Source: CAYPNP01 sp964412195
GTDB taxonomy: Bacteria; Acidobacteriota; JAAYUB01
Direction of reading: 5' to 3'
NCBI GenBank assembly: GCA_964412195.1
Contig: CAYPNP010000010.1
Location: forward strand, 62,001 to 126,000
Length of the DNA: 64,000 nucleotides
Positions within the stretch are counted from its first letter, which is position 1. Each line of letters begins with the position of its first letter. This document shows, one piece after another, positions 8,733-16,243 of this stretch. A model generated the notes under the pieces. The model was not told the DNA's origin. It ran no database searches and was given only the letters and a program-made list of their open reading frames with translations. Made by a program: the position numbers and the translations under genes.

Positions 8733-9836
8733 TCACGCTCCCTCGCTGTGCTTGTGGCGCAGCTTGCGTTGGAGATCCAGCAGGATGTGCACCACCAGGA
8801 AGGCGAGCGTCCCGATGGTCAGCCACTTGAAGAACAGGGCCACCCAGTAGATGATCCCCGACTCCTTGTCCTCGGGATCAACGTGGAAGCGGCCGCGGGC
8901 GAAGTTGGCGTTGGCGCCCGGATGGCAGCCGGGCTGGCCGCAGGTCTTGGGAATGTTGGCCGGATTGACCGAGGAGCGGGGATCCTCCGGCGGCAGCACG
9001 TCGTGGGCGGTGTGGCAGGAAGCGCATTCGGCCACCTTCTTCGAGCCCAGCTCGTTGGCGATGCCGTGGAACGACCGCTTGAACGTCTTGGTCGGGTTCA
9101 CGGTGATCCCGTACTTGTCGTTGAAGGCCATGGAGGCGTGGCAGTGCGAGCAGGTCTCGGGGATGTTGCGGACGGAGACTTCGGATGCGCTCTCCTGGGG
9201 GGCCAGGATGTCGTGCTCGCCGTGGCAGTTGGTGCAGGAGGGGGCGTCGAGGTTCCCCTCGGCCAGGAGGGCGTGGCCGTGGACGCTCCGCTGGTACAGG
9301 GCGTAGATCTGGACGTGGCAGCGGCCGCAGGTCTCAGGCGTCTTCATCTTCGAGACCGTGGACTGCGGATTGTCCGCCTTCAGGATGTGGTGCGTGCCGT
9401 GGCAGTCCTGGCAGAGGGGCGCCTTGGTGTTGCCGGCGAGCCGCAACCGGCCGTGGACGGATTTGACGTATCCTTCATAGTTGACGTCCTCCGGCGCCCC
9501 CACCGGATTGCCCGGGAAGTGGCAGCGCTGGCAGTTGACCTTCTCCAGCGGCTTCGGGTGGGGGATCTGGCTGATGTCGGCGTGGCAATCGATGCAGCTC
9601 CACTTGGCGTGCACCGATTCGTGCAGCTCCTTGCCGTCGACATAGAGCGGCCGGACGCTGCCGTCCGGCTGCACCACTTTGAAGTCCCTCCGGTCATGGC
9701 AGATGCCGCACTGGCGGACCACCGCCGGCACGGCCGCCCCGGGCGGAGGCACGGGCGGGTCCGCCCCCTGTCCCGCCGCCGCTCCGGTCAGGAGGCCGAG
9801 CACCAGGACCGCCGCGCGGATCGAAGCGCCGTTCAT
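8733..9836 (-). CDS. Nonaheme cytochrome c with C-terminal membrane anchor
   Basis: The 367-residue product has a signal peptide (about 1-22), eight CxxCH motifs and a ninth, CGQPGCH, with three residues between the cysteines. A single C-terminal helix (about 328-352) with a basic tail anchors it with the hemes outside. SVHG/SFHG segments before the heme sites resemble those in the 11-heme fusion protein, so the two heme domains are probably related. The start overlaps the upstream b-type gene as ATGA. Likely partner: the b-type proteins on either side. Confidence 0.9.
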   Translation of the reverse strand: MNGASIRAAVLVLGLLTGAAAGQGADPPVPPPGAAVPAVVRQCGICHDRRDFKVVQPDGSVRPLYVDGKELHESVHAKWSCIDCHADISQIPHPKPLEKVNCQRCHFPGNPVGAPEDVNYEGYVKSVHGRLRLAGNTKAPLCQDCHGTHHILKADNPQSTVSKMKTPETCGRCHVQIYALYQRSVHGHALLAEGNLDAPSCTNCHGEHDILAPQESASEVSVRNIPETCSHCHASMAFNDKYGITVNPTKTFKRSFHGIANELGSKKVAECASCHTAHDVLPPEDPRSSVNPANIPKTCGQPGCHPGANANFARGRFHVDPEDKESGIIYWVALFFKWLTIGTLAFLVVHILLDLQRKLRHKHSEGA

Positions 9837-10609
9837 GGGCGGCCCCCCGCCGGCGGATTTTCCCCGCCTTTCGGTTCTTCAGGGGATTCCGGTTCGGTAC
9901 TGGCGGGAGGGTTCGGGCCGTACAGCTCGATGTACTCCCGGCGGTGTTCCTCCCACAGCCGCTGCCGGCTGATCTTGCCGTCGATGAAGGTGCGCTGCAT
10001 CGGGAAGTTCCCCTGGGACAGGTGGACGATGTACAGGTGCCAGCCGAAGAGCAGCATGAAAAGGATCAGGCCCTGGTAACCGTGGATGATGGCCGTCACG
10101 TCGAGCACCCACTTGCCCAGCAGGGCGATGGAGGGGGTTTCCATCCAGAGGATCAGGCCGGTCACGACCATTAGGAAAGCCCCCACGGCGGCGCCCCAGT
10201 ACTGCAGCTTCTGGATCGGCGTGAAGCGCCCAAAGGAAGGCAGCGGTTTGCCGCGGGAGAAGTAGTAGGCCAGGGTGTTCTTGAAGTCCCGGAAATCGGC
10301 CGCCCGCGGGAGCATCTCCAGCAGCTGCCTGTGGCCGCGATCGGTGAAGATGATGTACACGAGGTGCCAGGCCGACAGGGCCATCAGGCCGATGGCGAAG
10401 ATGCGGTGGATGATGCCGCGGGATTCGATGCCGCCTTCCACCGCGATCAGCACACGGCCCAGGAACGTGTCCTGGAAGAAGAGCGCCAGGCCGGTCAGGG
10501 CCAGGCCGGTCAGGCAGATGAACAGGACCCAGTGCTGGAAGAGCTCGCCGGCGGTGAAGCGCACCACCGCCTCGTCTCCTGCCTTGGGCTGATGAGGTCG
10601 TTCGCTCAC
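9833..10609 (-). CDS. b-type cytochrome membrane subunit, first gene of cytochrome operon
   Basis: The 258-residue product has an N-terminal amphipathic stretch and several membrane helices with His residues (FQHWVLF, IHRIFAIG, AWHLVYI, IHGYQGLI, GWHLYIVHL), consistent with a di-heme cytochrome b561-type quinol-interacting subunit. The C-terminus is Pro/Glu rich and cytoplasmic. I placed the start at GTG 10609 with GAGGGA upstream; an in-frame TTG at 10672 would add 21 residues including a palindromic GGATCC stretch. The 3' end overlaps the nonaheme gene by ATGA. Confidence 0.85.
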   Translation of the reverse strand: MSERPHQPKAGDEAVVRFTAGELFQHWVLFICLTGLALTGLALFFQDTFLGRVLIAVEGGIESRGIIHRIFAIGLMALSAWHLVYIIFTDRGHRQLLEMLPRAADFRDFKNTLAYYFSRGKPLPSFGRFTPIQKLQYWGAAVGAFLMVVTGLILWMETPSIALLGKWVLDVTAIIHGYQGLILFMLLFGWHLYIVHLSQGNFPMQRTFIDGKISRQRLWEEHRREYIELYGPNPPASTEPESPEEPKGGENPPAGGRP

Positions 10610-10717
10610 GGCGTCCCTCGCAGGGGATCCAAAAATCTGGATCCAAAAATAAAGGTCTGAGGATACCACCAAGCCGGCATTCGATCAAGCGAATTCAAAT
10701 TGGGTCAAGTCAGTGCA

Positions 10718-10746
10718 TCTATAGCAACGGCCGGAAGCTCTGTCAA
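10718..10746 (-). promoter_or_regulatory. Promoter of the cytochrome operon
   Basis: On the minus strand TTGACA (plus 10741-10746) and TATAGA (plus 10718-10723) are 17 bases apart. This would drive the operon from 10609 to 5799 and possibly to 3734. A second promoter facing the other way begins 75 bases further right. Confidence 0.85.
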
Positions 10747-10820
10747 CAGGATTTCCCGCGTGAGCGACGCGCGGGGATGGGACCGCTTCCGGCCCATCCC
10801 GCCAACGACCCAAATTCGCC

Positions 10821-10848
10821 TTGACAGCCCCGAATTCTCGGATACAAT
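10821..10848 (+). promoter_or_regulatory. Promoter of the DUF5684 gene
   Basis: TTGACA (10821-10826) and TACAAT (10843-10848) are 16 bases apart, upstream of a gene with the ribosome binding site AAGGAGG (10899-10905). Confidence 0.85.
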
Positions 10849-10910
10849 CAAGCTGTGATTCCCATCACGACAATTGGTTAGAACCTATAAACTCTACGAA
10901 GGAGGCAGTC

Positions 10911-11339
10911 ATGGCCGGTTCATTCCTTCCGTATCCCCTTTTGCTGCAGAACAACTACGGCAGCGAAGCCGGGGGTCTTCTGGCAGGCGGGATCGGGTGC
11001 GTTTTCATGATCATCTACCTCGCGATCATCGTCCTCGTCATCGCCAGCCTGTGGAAGATCTTCGTCAAGGCCAGGCAACCTGGATGGGCTGCGATCATCC
11101 CCATTTACAACATCTACATCCTGACCCAGATCGTCGGCCGCCCCGCGTGGTGGATCGTCCTGTTCCTGATCCCCTGCGTGAACATCGTGGTGGCCATCAT
11201 GCTGGCCCTGGACCTGGCCAAGTCCTTCGGGAAGGACATCGGATTCGCCATCGGCATGATCCTGCTGCCGATCATCTTCTACCCCATCCTTGGGTTCGGG
11301 AGTGCGCAGTACATCGGACCGTCGGTCAAGCCGTCTTGA
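10911..11339 (+). CDS. Small membrane protein, DUF5684 family
   Basis: The 142-residue protein is mostly hydrophobic with about four membrane segments and the motif QPGWAAIIPIYNIYIL, which with RPAWWIVLFLIP and DLAKSFGKD is typical of DUF5684. The function is unknown. The ATG at 10911 follows AAGGAGG at ideal spacing. It has its own consensus promoter and a strong terminator, so it is a single-gene unit between the two cytochrome loci. Confidence 0.85.
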   Translation: MAGSFLPYPLLLQNNYGSEAGGLLAGGIGCVFMIIYLAIIVLVIASLWKIFVKARQPGWAAIIPIYNIYILTQIVGRPAWWIVLFLIPCVNIVVAIMLALDLAKSFGKDIGFAIGMILLPIIFYPILGFGSAQYIGPSVKPS

Positions 11340-11377
11340 CCTTCCCGAACGCGCTCGTTCCATCGTGATTGTTTCCA

Positions 11378-11407
11378 GGGGCAACCCCGCCGGGGTTGCC
11401 CCTTTTT
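11378..11407 (+). terminator. Rho-independent terminator after the DUF5684 gene
   Basis: An 11-bp perfect stem (GGGGCAACCCC with its complement, 3-base loop) is followed by five T. Confidence 0.93.
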
Positions 11408-11479
11408 CATGTATCGCTTGCGTTCGGACAGCCCCTCGGTTTATAAATTGACCGCAATCTATAATTTCGAAGGAGGATT

Positions 11480-12913
11480 ATGAAACCCCTCCGCGCGTTC
11501 CTCGAGGACATCTGGGCCAGCAAGACGAGCATCCTGGGCGCGATCCTGGTGACGGTGTCGTCCATCCTGATCATCATCTCCGTCATCCAGGACAACCTTG
11601 GCCTGGTGAGCAGCCCCTACCACGGCATCTTCGCCTATCTGGTGTTCCCGGCCATCTTCGTCCTGGGCCTCATCATGATCCCCCTCGGCATCTTCTACGC
11701 CCGGCGCAAGGCCCGCCGGCTGGGCAAGCCGGTGGAGTCCCTGGTGATCGACCTCAACCGCCCGGAGCACCGCCGGCGGATCGCCTTCGTCCTTGCCATG
11801 ACCTTCATCAACTCGATCATCCTGTCGGTGGTCTCCTACGAAGGCTACCAGTACACGGACTCCACCGCCTTCTGCGGCAAGGTCTGCCACACCGTGATGC
11901 AGCCGGAATACGTGGCGTACCAGCGATCCCCCCACGCCCGCGTGAGCTGCGTGGAGTGCCACATCGGCGGCGGGGCATCGTGGTACGTCAAGTCGAAGCT
12001 CTCCGGCCTGCGCCAGGTCTGGGCCGTCCTGACCCACAGCTACAGCCGCCCGATCCCCACGCCGGTGGCCGACCTGCGGCCGGCGCGGGACACCTGCGAG
12101 GAATGCCACTGGCCGCAGATGTTCCACGGCAAGAAGGTCGCCGTCCGGCGCTCCCTGGAGGGCGGCGCCACTCCCGACGATCCGCTGGTCACGGTGCTGC
12201 TGCTCAACATCGGCGGCTACAGCGCCAAGGACCGCCGTTACGATGGCATCCACTGGCACGTGAGCCGCGACGCCCGGGTCGAGTACCTGGCCGCCGACGC
12301 CAAGCGGACCCAGATCCCGCGCGTGCGGGCGATCCGACCCGACGGGACGAAGGTCGAGTACGCCCTCAAGGACGCGCCGGCCGTTCCGCCCAACGCGGAG
12401 TGGCGGACGATGGACTGCATCGACTGCCACAACCGGCCGACCCACATCTTTGAGAATCCCCAGCGGGCCATCGACACCGCCTTGATCGACGGGCGCATGG
12501 ACGCCTCGCTCCCGAATATTCGGGAGGCCGCCCTCAAGGCGGTGACCGCAGACTACCCCTCCCAGGAAGCGGCCCGCACAGGCATCGAAAACAGCCTGCG
12601 GGAGACCTACCGGGTCGCCGACGCCGGTGCCGGCGCCGTGTCCGCCGCCGCCGTCCAGAAAGCCGCCGAAGCCGCGTTCCAGATCTACCGGGTGAATGTC
12701 TTCCCGGAAATGAAGGTCACCTTCGGCATCCACAAGAGCCACATCGGCCACCAGGAAGAGGGGTACGGCTGCTTCCGCTGCCACGACGATTCCCACGAGG
12801 CCGCGGACGGAAAGACCATTTTCCAGGACTGCGACAAGTGCCACGAACTGCTGGCCCAGGAGGAACGGGAGAAATCGCTCCCCGCCGAAATCCGCCAGCG
12901 GTACGCCCAATGA
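11480..12913 (+). CDS. NapC/NirT-family membrane multiheme cytochrome c
   Basis: The 477-residue product has three predicted membrane helices in the first 120 residues, then six heme attachment motifs: CGKVCH (three residues between cysteines), CVECH, CEECH, CIDCH, CFRCH and CDKCH. The first two, just after a helix, match the quinol-facing site of NapC/NirT proteins. A long heme-free segment lies between the third and fourth motifs. The likely role is quinol oxidation or periplasmic electron transfer in partnership with the divergent cytochrome operon. The ATG at 11480 has AAGGAGG upstream (11470-11476). Confidence 0.9.
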   Translation: MKPLRAFLEDIWASKTSILGAILVTVSSILIIISVIQDNLGLVSSPYHGIFAYLVFPAIFVLGLIMIPLGIFYARRKARRLGKPVESLVIDLNRPEHRRRIAFVLAMTFINSIILSVVSYEGYQYTDSTAFCGKVCHTVMQPEYVAYQRSPHARVSCVECHIGGGASWYVKSKLSGLRQVWAVLTHSYSRPIPTPVADLRPARDTCEECHWPQMFHGKKVAVRRSLEGGATPDDPLVTVLLLNIGGYSAKDRRYDGIHWHVSRDARVEYLAADAKRTQIPRVRAIRPDGTKVEYALKDAPAVPPNAEWRTMDCIDCHNRPTHIFENPQRAIDTALIDGRMDASLPNIREAALKAVTADYPSQEAARTGIENSLRETYRVADAGAGAVSAAAVQKAAEAAFQIYRVNVFPEMKVTFGIHKSHIGHQEEGYGCFRCHDDSHEAADGKTIFQDCDKCHELLAQEEREKSLPAEIRQRYAQ

Positions 12914-12941
12914 GGATCGGTTTGCTTCACCTATAAGCAAT

Positions 12942-13045
12942 ATTCACCGCTGAGGCACAGAGACGCTGAGAACATCGGAATGACTGGTCTTCAAAGATTC
13001 ATGCCTCCGATTCCTCTGCGTCTCGGCGACTCTGCGGTAAGGAAA
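12942..13045. repeat. Imperfect palindrome of GACGCAGAG-type repeat modules
   Basis: The left arm (12942-12972) and right arm (13011-13045) are imperfect inverted copies of an ACCGC-x-GAG...GAGACGC-x-GAG unit. It fills most of the gap between the NapC-like gene and the NUDIX gene and could fold in the transcript. Confidence 0.7.
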
Positions 13046-13067
13046 TTCTCTTGAGCACGCTTTGCTG

Positions 13068-13568
13068 ATGGAGCGGAAATCCAAGATCTACTGCCCCTAT
13101 TGCGCCACGCCGCTGCAGCCGGCGGCGGACGGAGGGCAGTGGTGTCCCGCCTGCCGGGTCGGACTGTATGACAACCCCACTCCGGCCGTCGCGGCCGTTG
13201 TGCGCGACAGCCGGGGCCGGATCCTCCTGGTGGAACGCGACAAGGACCCCAAGGCCGGCGAGTGGTCCCTGCCGGGCGGATTCATCGAGATCGACGAATC
13301 CCCGGCGGAGGCGGCGGCCCGCGAGCTGATGGAGGAGACCGGCCTGTCCTCCCTCCGGCTGGAGCTTCTGGCCGTCGAGGACGAGCCGAGCCGCCAGTAC
13401 GGCCGGGTGCTGGTGGTCTGCTACCGCATCCTGGAGTGGGCGGGCTCCCCGGCGGCCGGCGACGACGCCCGCGCCTGCCGATTCTTCGCGCCGGAGGAAC
13501 TGCCGGCCGTAGCTTTCCGCGCCCACCGGCGGTTCATCCAGCTCTGCCTGGAGAAGGATTCCCCCTGA
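13068..13568 (+). CDS. NUDIX hydrolase with N-terminal zinc ribbon
   Basis: The 166-residue protein would hydrolyse a nucleoside-diphosphate derivative. A zinc-ribbon-like pair CPYC...CPAC (about residues 9-31) precedes the NUDIX fold, and the NUDIX box is complete: GG at the start of GGFIEIDESPAEAAARELMEETGL-like sequence with the REL-x-EE metal-binding core. This layout is seen in NudC-like and ADP-ribose-type NUDIX enzymes; the substrate cannot be assigned. The first ATG in frame is at 13068; a TTG two codons earlier is less likely. Confidence 0.9.
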   Translation: MERKSKIYCPYCATPLQPAADGGQWCPACRVGLYDNPTPAVAAVVRDSRGRILLVERDKDPKAGEWSLPGGFIEIDESPAEAAARELMEETGLSSLRLELLAVEDEPSRQYGRVLVVCYRILEWAGSPAAGDDARACRFFAPEELPAVAFRAHRRFIQLCLEKDSP

Positions 13569-13634
13569 TCCGCCGGCAGCGCCCCGATTCGGCGGAATCG
13601 GCGCCACATGACGCGATAACCAGGCGCCGGCGAG

Positions 13635-13828
13635 CGGTCAGTACCGGCAAACGTCAGAGGCTGTGTTGCAACGGCTGCCTGGCCCACAGGGCCAGCCGTC
13701 GCAACACGGCCTCGTCAGCTGCCGGCGGGCAGCTTGACTCAGCTGGAGACGACGATCCACATCTTCAAGAAAACCGGATAGTTGAGCAACATCTCCCGTC
13801 GGCAGTTGACGCTTGCCGGTACTGACCG
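13635..13828. mobile_element. MITE-like element: 22-bp inverted repeats around nested hairpins
   Basis: The left end (13635-13656) and right end (13807-13828) are inverted repeats matching at 21 of 22 positions. Inside lie a long hairpin (13657-13713) whose arms pair with few mismatches and a second stem AGCTGCC/GGCAGCT (13717-13734). A further partial copy of the end sequence follows (TGCCGGTACTGA, about 13830-13842). There is no coding region and no clear target-site duplication. It could be a non-autonomous mobile element or a structured RNA. Confidence 0.55.
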
Positions 13829-13906
13829 ACTGCCGGTACTGATTGCTCGCCGGCAGACGGTTGTCCCGGTCACCCGAAAATTTTTTCTTTATAGCAAATT
13901 ATAGGT

Positions 13907-13936
13907 TTGACAAGCCGGTTTCTGAGGATCTAAAAT
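13907..13936 (+). promoter_or_regulatory. Promoter of the MerR-type regulator
   Basis: TTGACA (13907-13912) and TAAAAT (13931-13936) are 18 bases apart, inside an AT-rich patch that contrasts with the GC-rich surroundings. Long spacers are common at MerR-controlled promoters, so autoregulation is possible. Confidence 0.7.
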
Positions 13937-13977
13937 ATAATTGTAATTTTTCAATACAGGTACAGGTCATGGTCACC

Positions 13978-14445
13978 ATGGGCGAAAAAATTTACAAGAT
14001 TGGGCAAGTGGCTGAACAGTTGGGGATTTCGGTGCCGACCCTCCGGATGTACGAGCGGGAGGGCATCCTGATCCCGATCAAGTCGTCCGGCGGCACGCGG
14101 TATTTCTCCGAAAGCGACATTCAGTGGATCCGCTGCATCCGGAGGATGATCACGGAGCTGGGCCTGAACCTCGAGGGCATCCGGCGGCTTCTGGCGCTGA
14201 TCCCCTGCTGGGAGCTCACGGACTGCGGGCACCGCGCGGACAGGACCTGCGACATGTCCGCCGACGCGACCCGGCCCTGCTGGATGAAGGAAAACCGGCC
14301 GTGCAAGCAGAACCATGCCGAGTGCTACGCCTGCCCCGCCTACCGGTATTCGGTCAACTGCGAAAACCTGAAAAACTTGTTCGAGATCCGGCTCCGGCAG
14401 CTGACCAACGGCGCCGCCCAGAACGGCAAGTCGTGCCACCGCTGA
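13978..14445 (+). CDS. MerR-family transcriptional regulator with Cys-rich C-terminal domain
   Basis: The 155-residue product has a MerR winged-helix domain at the N-terminus (YKIGQVAEQLGISVPTLRMY, then GGTRYFSESDI). After a short linker comes a region of about 60 residues with nine cysteines, starting PCWELTDC and including ECYACPAY; ten cysteines are present in all. The CWE-C spacing recalls the small 'two-CW' Cys clusters of some sensory proteins, so metal, Fe-S or redox sensing is plausible but unproven. An in-frame ATG at 13969 would add three residues; neither start has a strong Shine-Dalgarno. Confidence 0.85.
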   Translation: MGEKIYKIGQVAEQLGISVPTLRMYEREGILIPIKSSGGTRYFSESDIQWIRCIRRMITELGLNLEGIRRLLALIPCWELTDCGHRADRTCDMSADATRPCWMKENRPCKQNHAECYACPAYRYSVNCENLKNLFEIRLRQLTNGAAQNGKSCHR

Positions 14446-15870
14446 TCAGCTGACGCCGACGGCCGGCAGCAGGGCATCCAGATCCACCTTCTCCAGGTAG
14501 TGCGGCATCCGGACGGGCCATCCCAGACGGTCCCTGATTTTCCCCGCCAGGCCCTCCATCTGCGACGGCTCGCCGTGCACCAGGAAGGTCATGCGCGGTG
14601 GCCGGCGGAACCCGCCCAGCCACCGGAATATCTCCTCGTAATCCGCATGCGCGCTGAACGCCTCGATGGATTGGATCTCCGCCCGCACGGGCACGAGCTC
14701 GCCGTGGATCTTGATCTCCTTCTCCCCCTCCAACAGCCGTCGCCCCCGCGTGCCTTCGGCCTGGTAGCCGACGAATAGGACCGTGTTGCGGGGATTGGGC
14801 AGCTTCAGCTTCAGGTGGTGCAGCACGCGGCCGGCCTCGCACATCCCGCTGGCGGACAGGATGATCAGAGGGCCTTCCATCTTGTTGATGGCCATGGAGT
14901 CTTGCACCGCGGTGGCGAGGTGCAGGTTTTCGCACAGGAGGGCGCAATCCTGTCCGTTCGACTCGGGCTCGTGCTCGAGGTCCAGCGCCTCCGGGTGGCG
15001 GCAGAAAATGCGGGTGGCCTGGATCGCCAGTGGGCTGTCCACGTAGACCGGGATCGGCGGGATCCGGCCTTCGTCCTGCAGCACCCGGAGGTGGTACAGC
15101 AGCTCCTGGGTCCGCCCCACGGCGAAGGACGGGATGAGCAGGATGCCCTTCCGCTTGGCGGTCCGCCGGATGACGCCCTCGAGGGCGGCCAGCACGTCCC
15201 CGTCCGCGTGCAACCGGTCGCCGTAGGTCGATTCGATGATCAGGAAGTCCGCCTCCTCCACCCTCGCCGGATCCGGCAGGATGTTCTCGTTGTACCGCCC
15301 GAGGTCGCCGGTAAACACCAGGTTGAATTCCGAGCCGTCCTCCCGCCGCAGGGAGAATCGTGCGCAGGCCGATCCCAGGATGTGGCCGGACTCCAGGAAA
15401 TCGAAGGTTATGTTCTTGTTGATGGCGAAACGCTGCCCCAGCGGCACGGCATGGAAGAGCCCCAGGACCTCCTGCACGTCCGCCAGGGTGTAGAGCGGCA
15501 TGGCCGGGGAATGCTTGGTGAAGCCCTCCTTGTTGGCGTAGCGGGCGTCCTCTTCCTGGATGTGGGCCGAATCGGGCAGCATGATCGAGCAAAGCTCCGA
15601 GGTGGAGGGAGTGCAGAAAATGCGCCCCCCGAATCCCTGGCGGGCCAGGCGGGGCAGGTAACCGGCGTGGTCCATGTGCGCGTGGGTCAGCACGATATCG
15701 TCCACGTACCCGGGAGGCAACGGGAAAGGCTCCCAATTCTTCAACCGGAGATCCTTGAGGCCCTGGAACATGCCGCAGTCCATCATCACCACTTTGCCTC
15801 GATGGTTCAGCACGTGCTTGGAACCGGTGACGGTCCGGGTCGCGCCCAGGAACTGCAGGGTCGTGCTCAT
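14446..15870 (-). CDS. MBL-fold/beta-CASP RNA-processing nuclease
   Basis: The 474-residue protein belongs to the metallo-beta-lactamase/beta-CASP group (YsgA/CPSF-like 'RNA specificity factor'), which cleaves RNA with two zinc ions. Zinc motif HAHMDH is at residues 63-68, the FTGDLGRY Asp motif is mid-protein, and the beta-CASP motifs include ILSASGMCEAGR and the late SAHAD. The C-terminal HGEP segment is typical. It converges with the MerR gene, their stops being one base apart, and is transcribed away from lysine aminotransferase. Confidence 0.92.
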   Translation of the reverse strand: MSTTLQFLGATRTVTGSKHVLNHRGKVVMMDCGMFQGLKDLRLKNWEPFPLPPGYVDDIVLTHAHMDHAGYLPRLARQGFGGRIFCTPSTSELCSIMLPDSAHIQEEDARYANKEGFTKHSPAMPLYTLADVQEVLGLFHAVPLGQRFAINKNITFDFLESGHILGSACARFSLRREDGSEFNLVFTGDLGRYNENILPDPARVEEADFLIIESTYGDRLHADGDVLAALEGVIRRTAKRKGILLIPSFAVGRTQELLYHLRVLQDEGRIPPIPVYVDSPLAIQATRIFCRHPEALDLEHEPESNGQDCALLCENLHLATAVQDSMAINKMEGPLIILSASGMCEAGRVLHHLKLKLPNPRNTVLFVGYQAEGTRGRRLLEGEKEIKIHGELVPVRAEIQSIEAFSAHADYEEIFRWLGGFRRPPRMTFLVHGEPSQMEGLAGKIRDRLGWPVRMPHYLEKVDLDALLPAVGVS

Positions 15871-15892
15871 GCGTTCTCCTTTCTATCCACTT

Positions 15893-15970
15893 CCGCTATC
15901 GGAATCGGTATCGGAATCGCCATCGGTATCGCAATCGGCCCGCGAATCGAGCATCGATAGTGATACCGGA
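15893..15970. repeat. ATCGGTATCGGAATCG-type repeat
   Basis: Tandem, loosely palindromic ATCGG(T/A)ATCG units lie directly upstream of the beta-CASP gene start. The same module occurs at 17665-17728 and 56460-56522. The rest of the gap to the lat promoter (15971-16181) shows no gene. Confidence 0.75.
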
Positions 15971-16181
15971 TGGAACTTGGAGGATTCAACCTCCGGCTGC
16001 CTCGCCATCGGGACCATTATCGCAGAAATTCCCTACCCGGTACAGGCCGGCTGGGAGAAAAACGGGAAATTCGGGCCCGGTTTCATAAAAAGTGAAACTG
16101 TTGAAATATTTATAAAATAATCGTCCCAGTTATTTACTGATAACAAAGGTGATCCCGCTGGAACGATCCCTCACCCGCGTG

Positions 16182-16210
16182 TTGACATCGGCTCCGTCTG
16201 CGGCTATAAT
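16182..16210 (+). promoter_or_regulatory. Promoter of lysine 6-aminotransferase
   Basis: TTGACA (16182-16187) and TATAAT (16205-16210) are separated by 17 bases, a full consensus match. Confidence 0.92.
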
Positions 16211-16243
16211 GCCATCTTTTTATTTCGTTCTCAGGAGGACATC

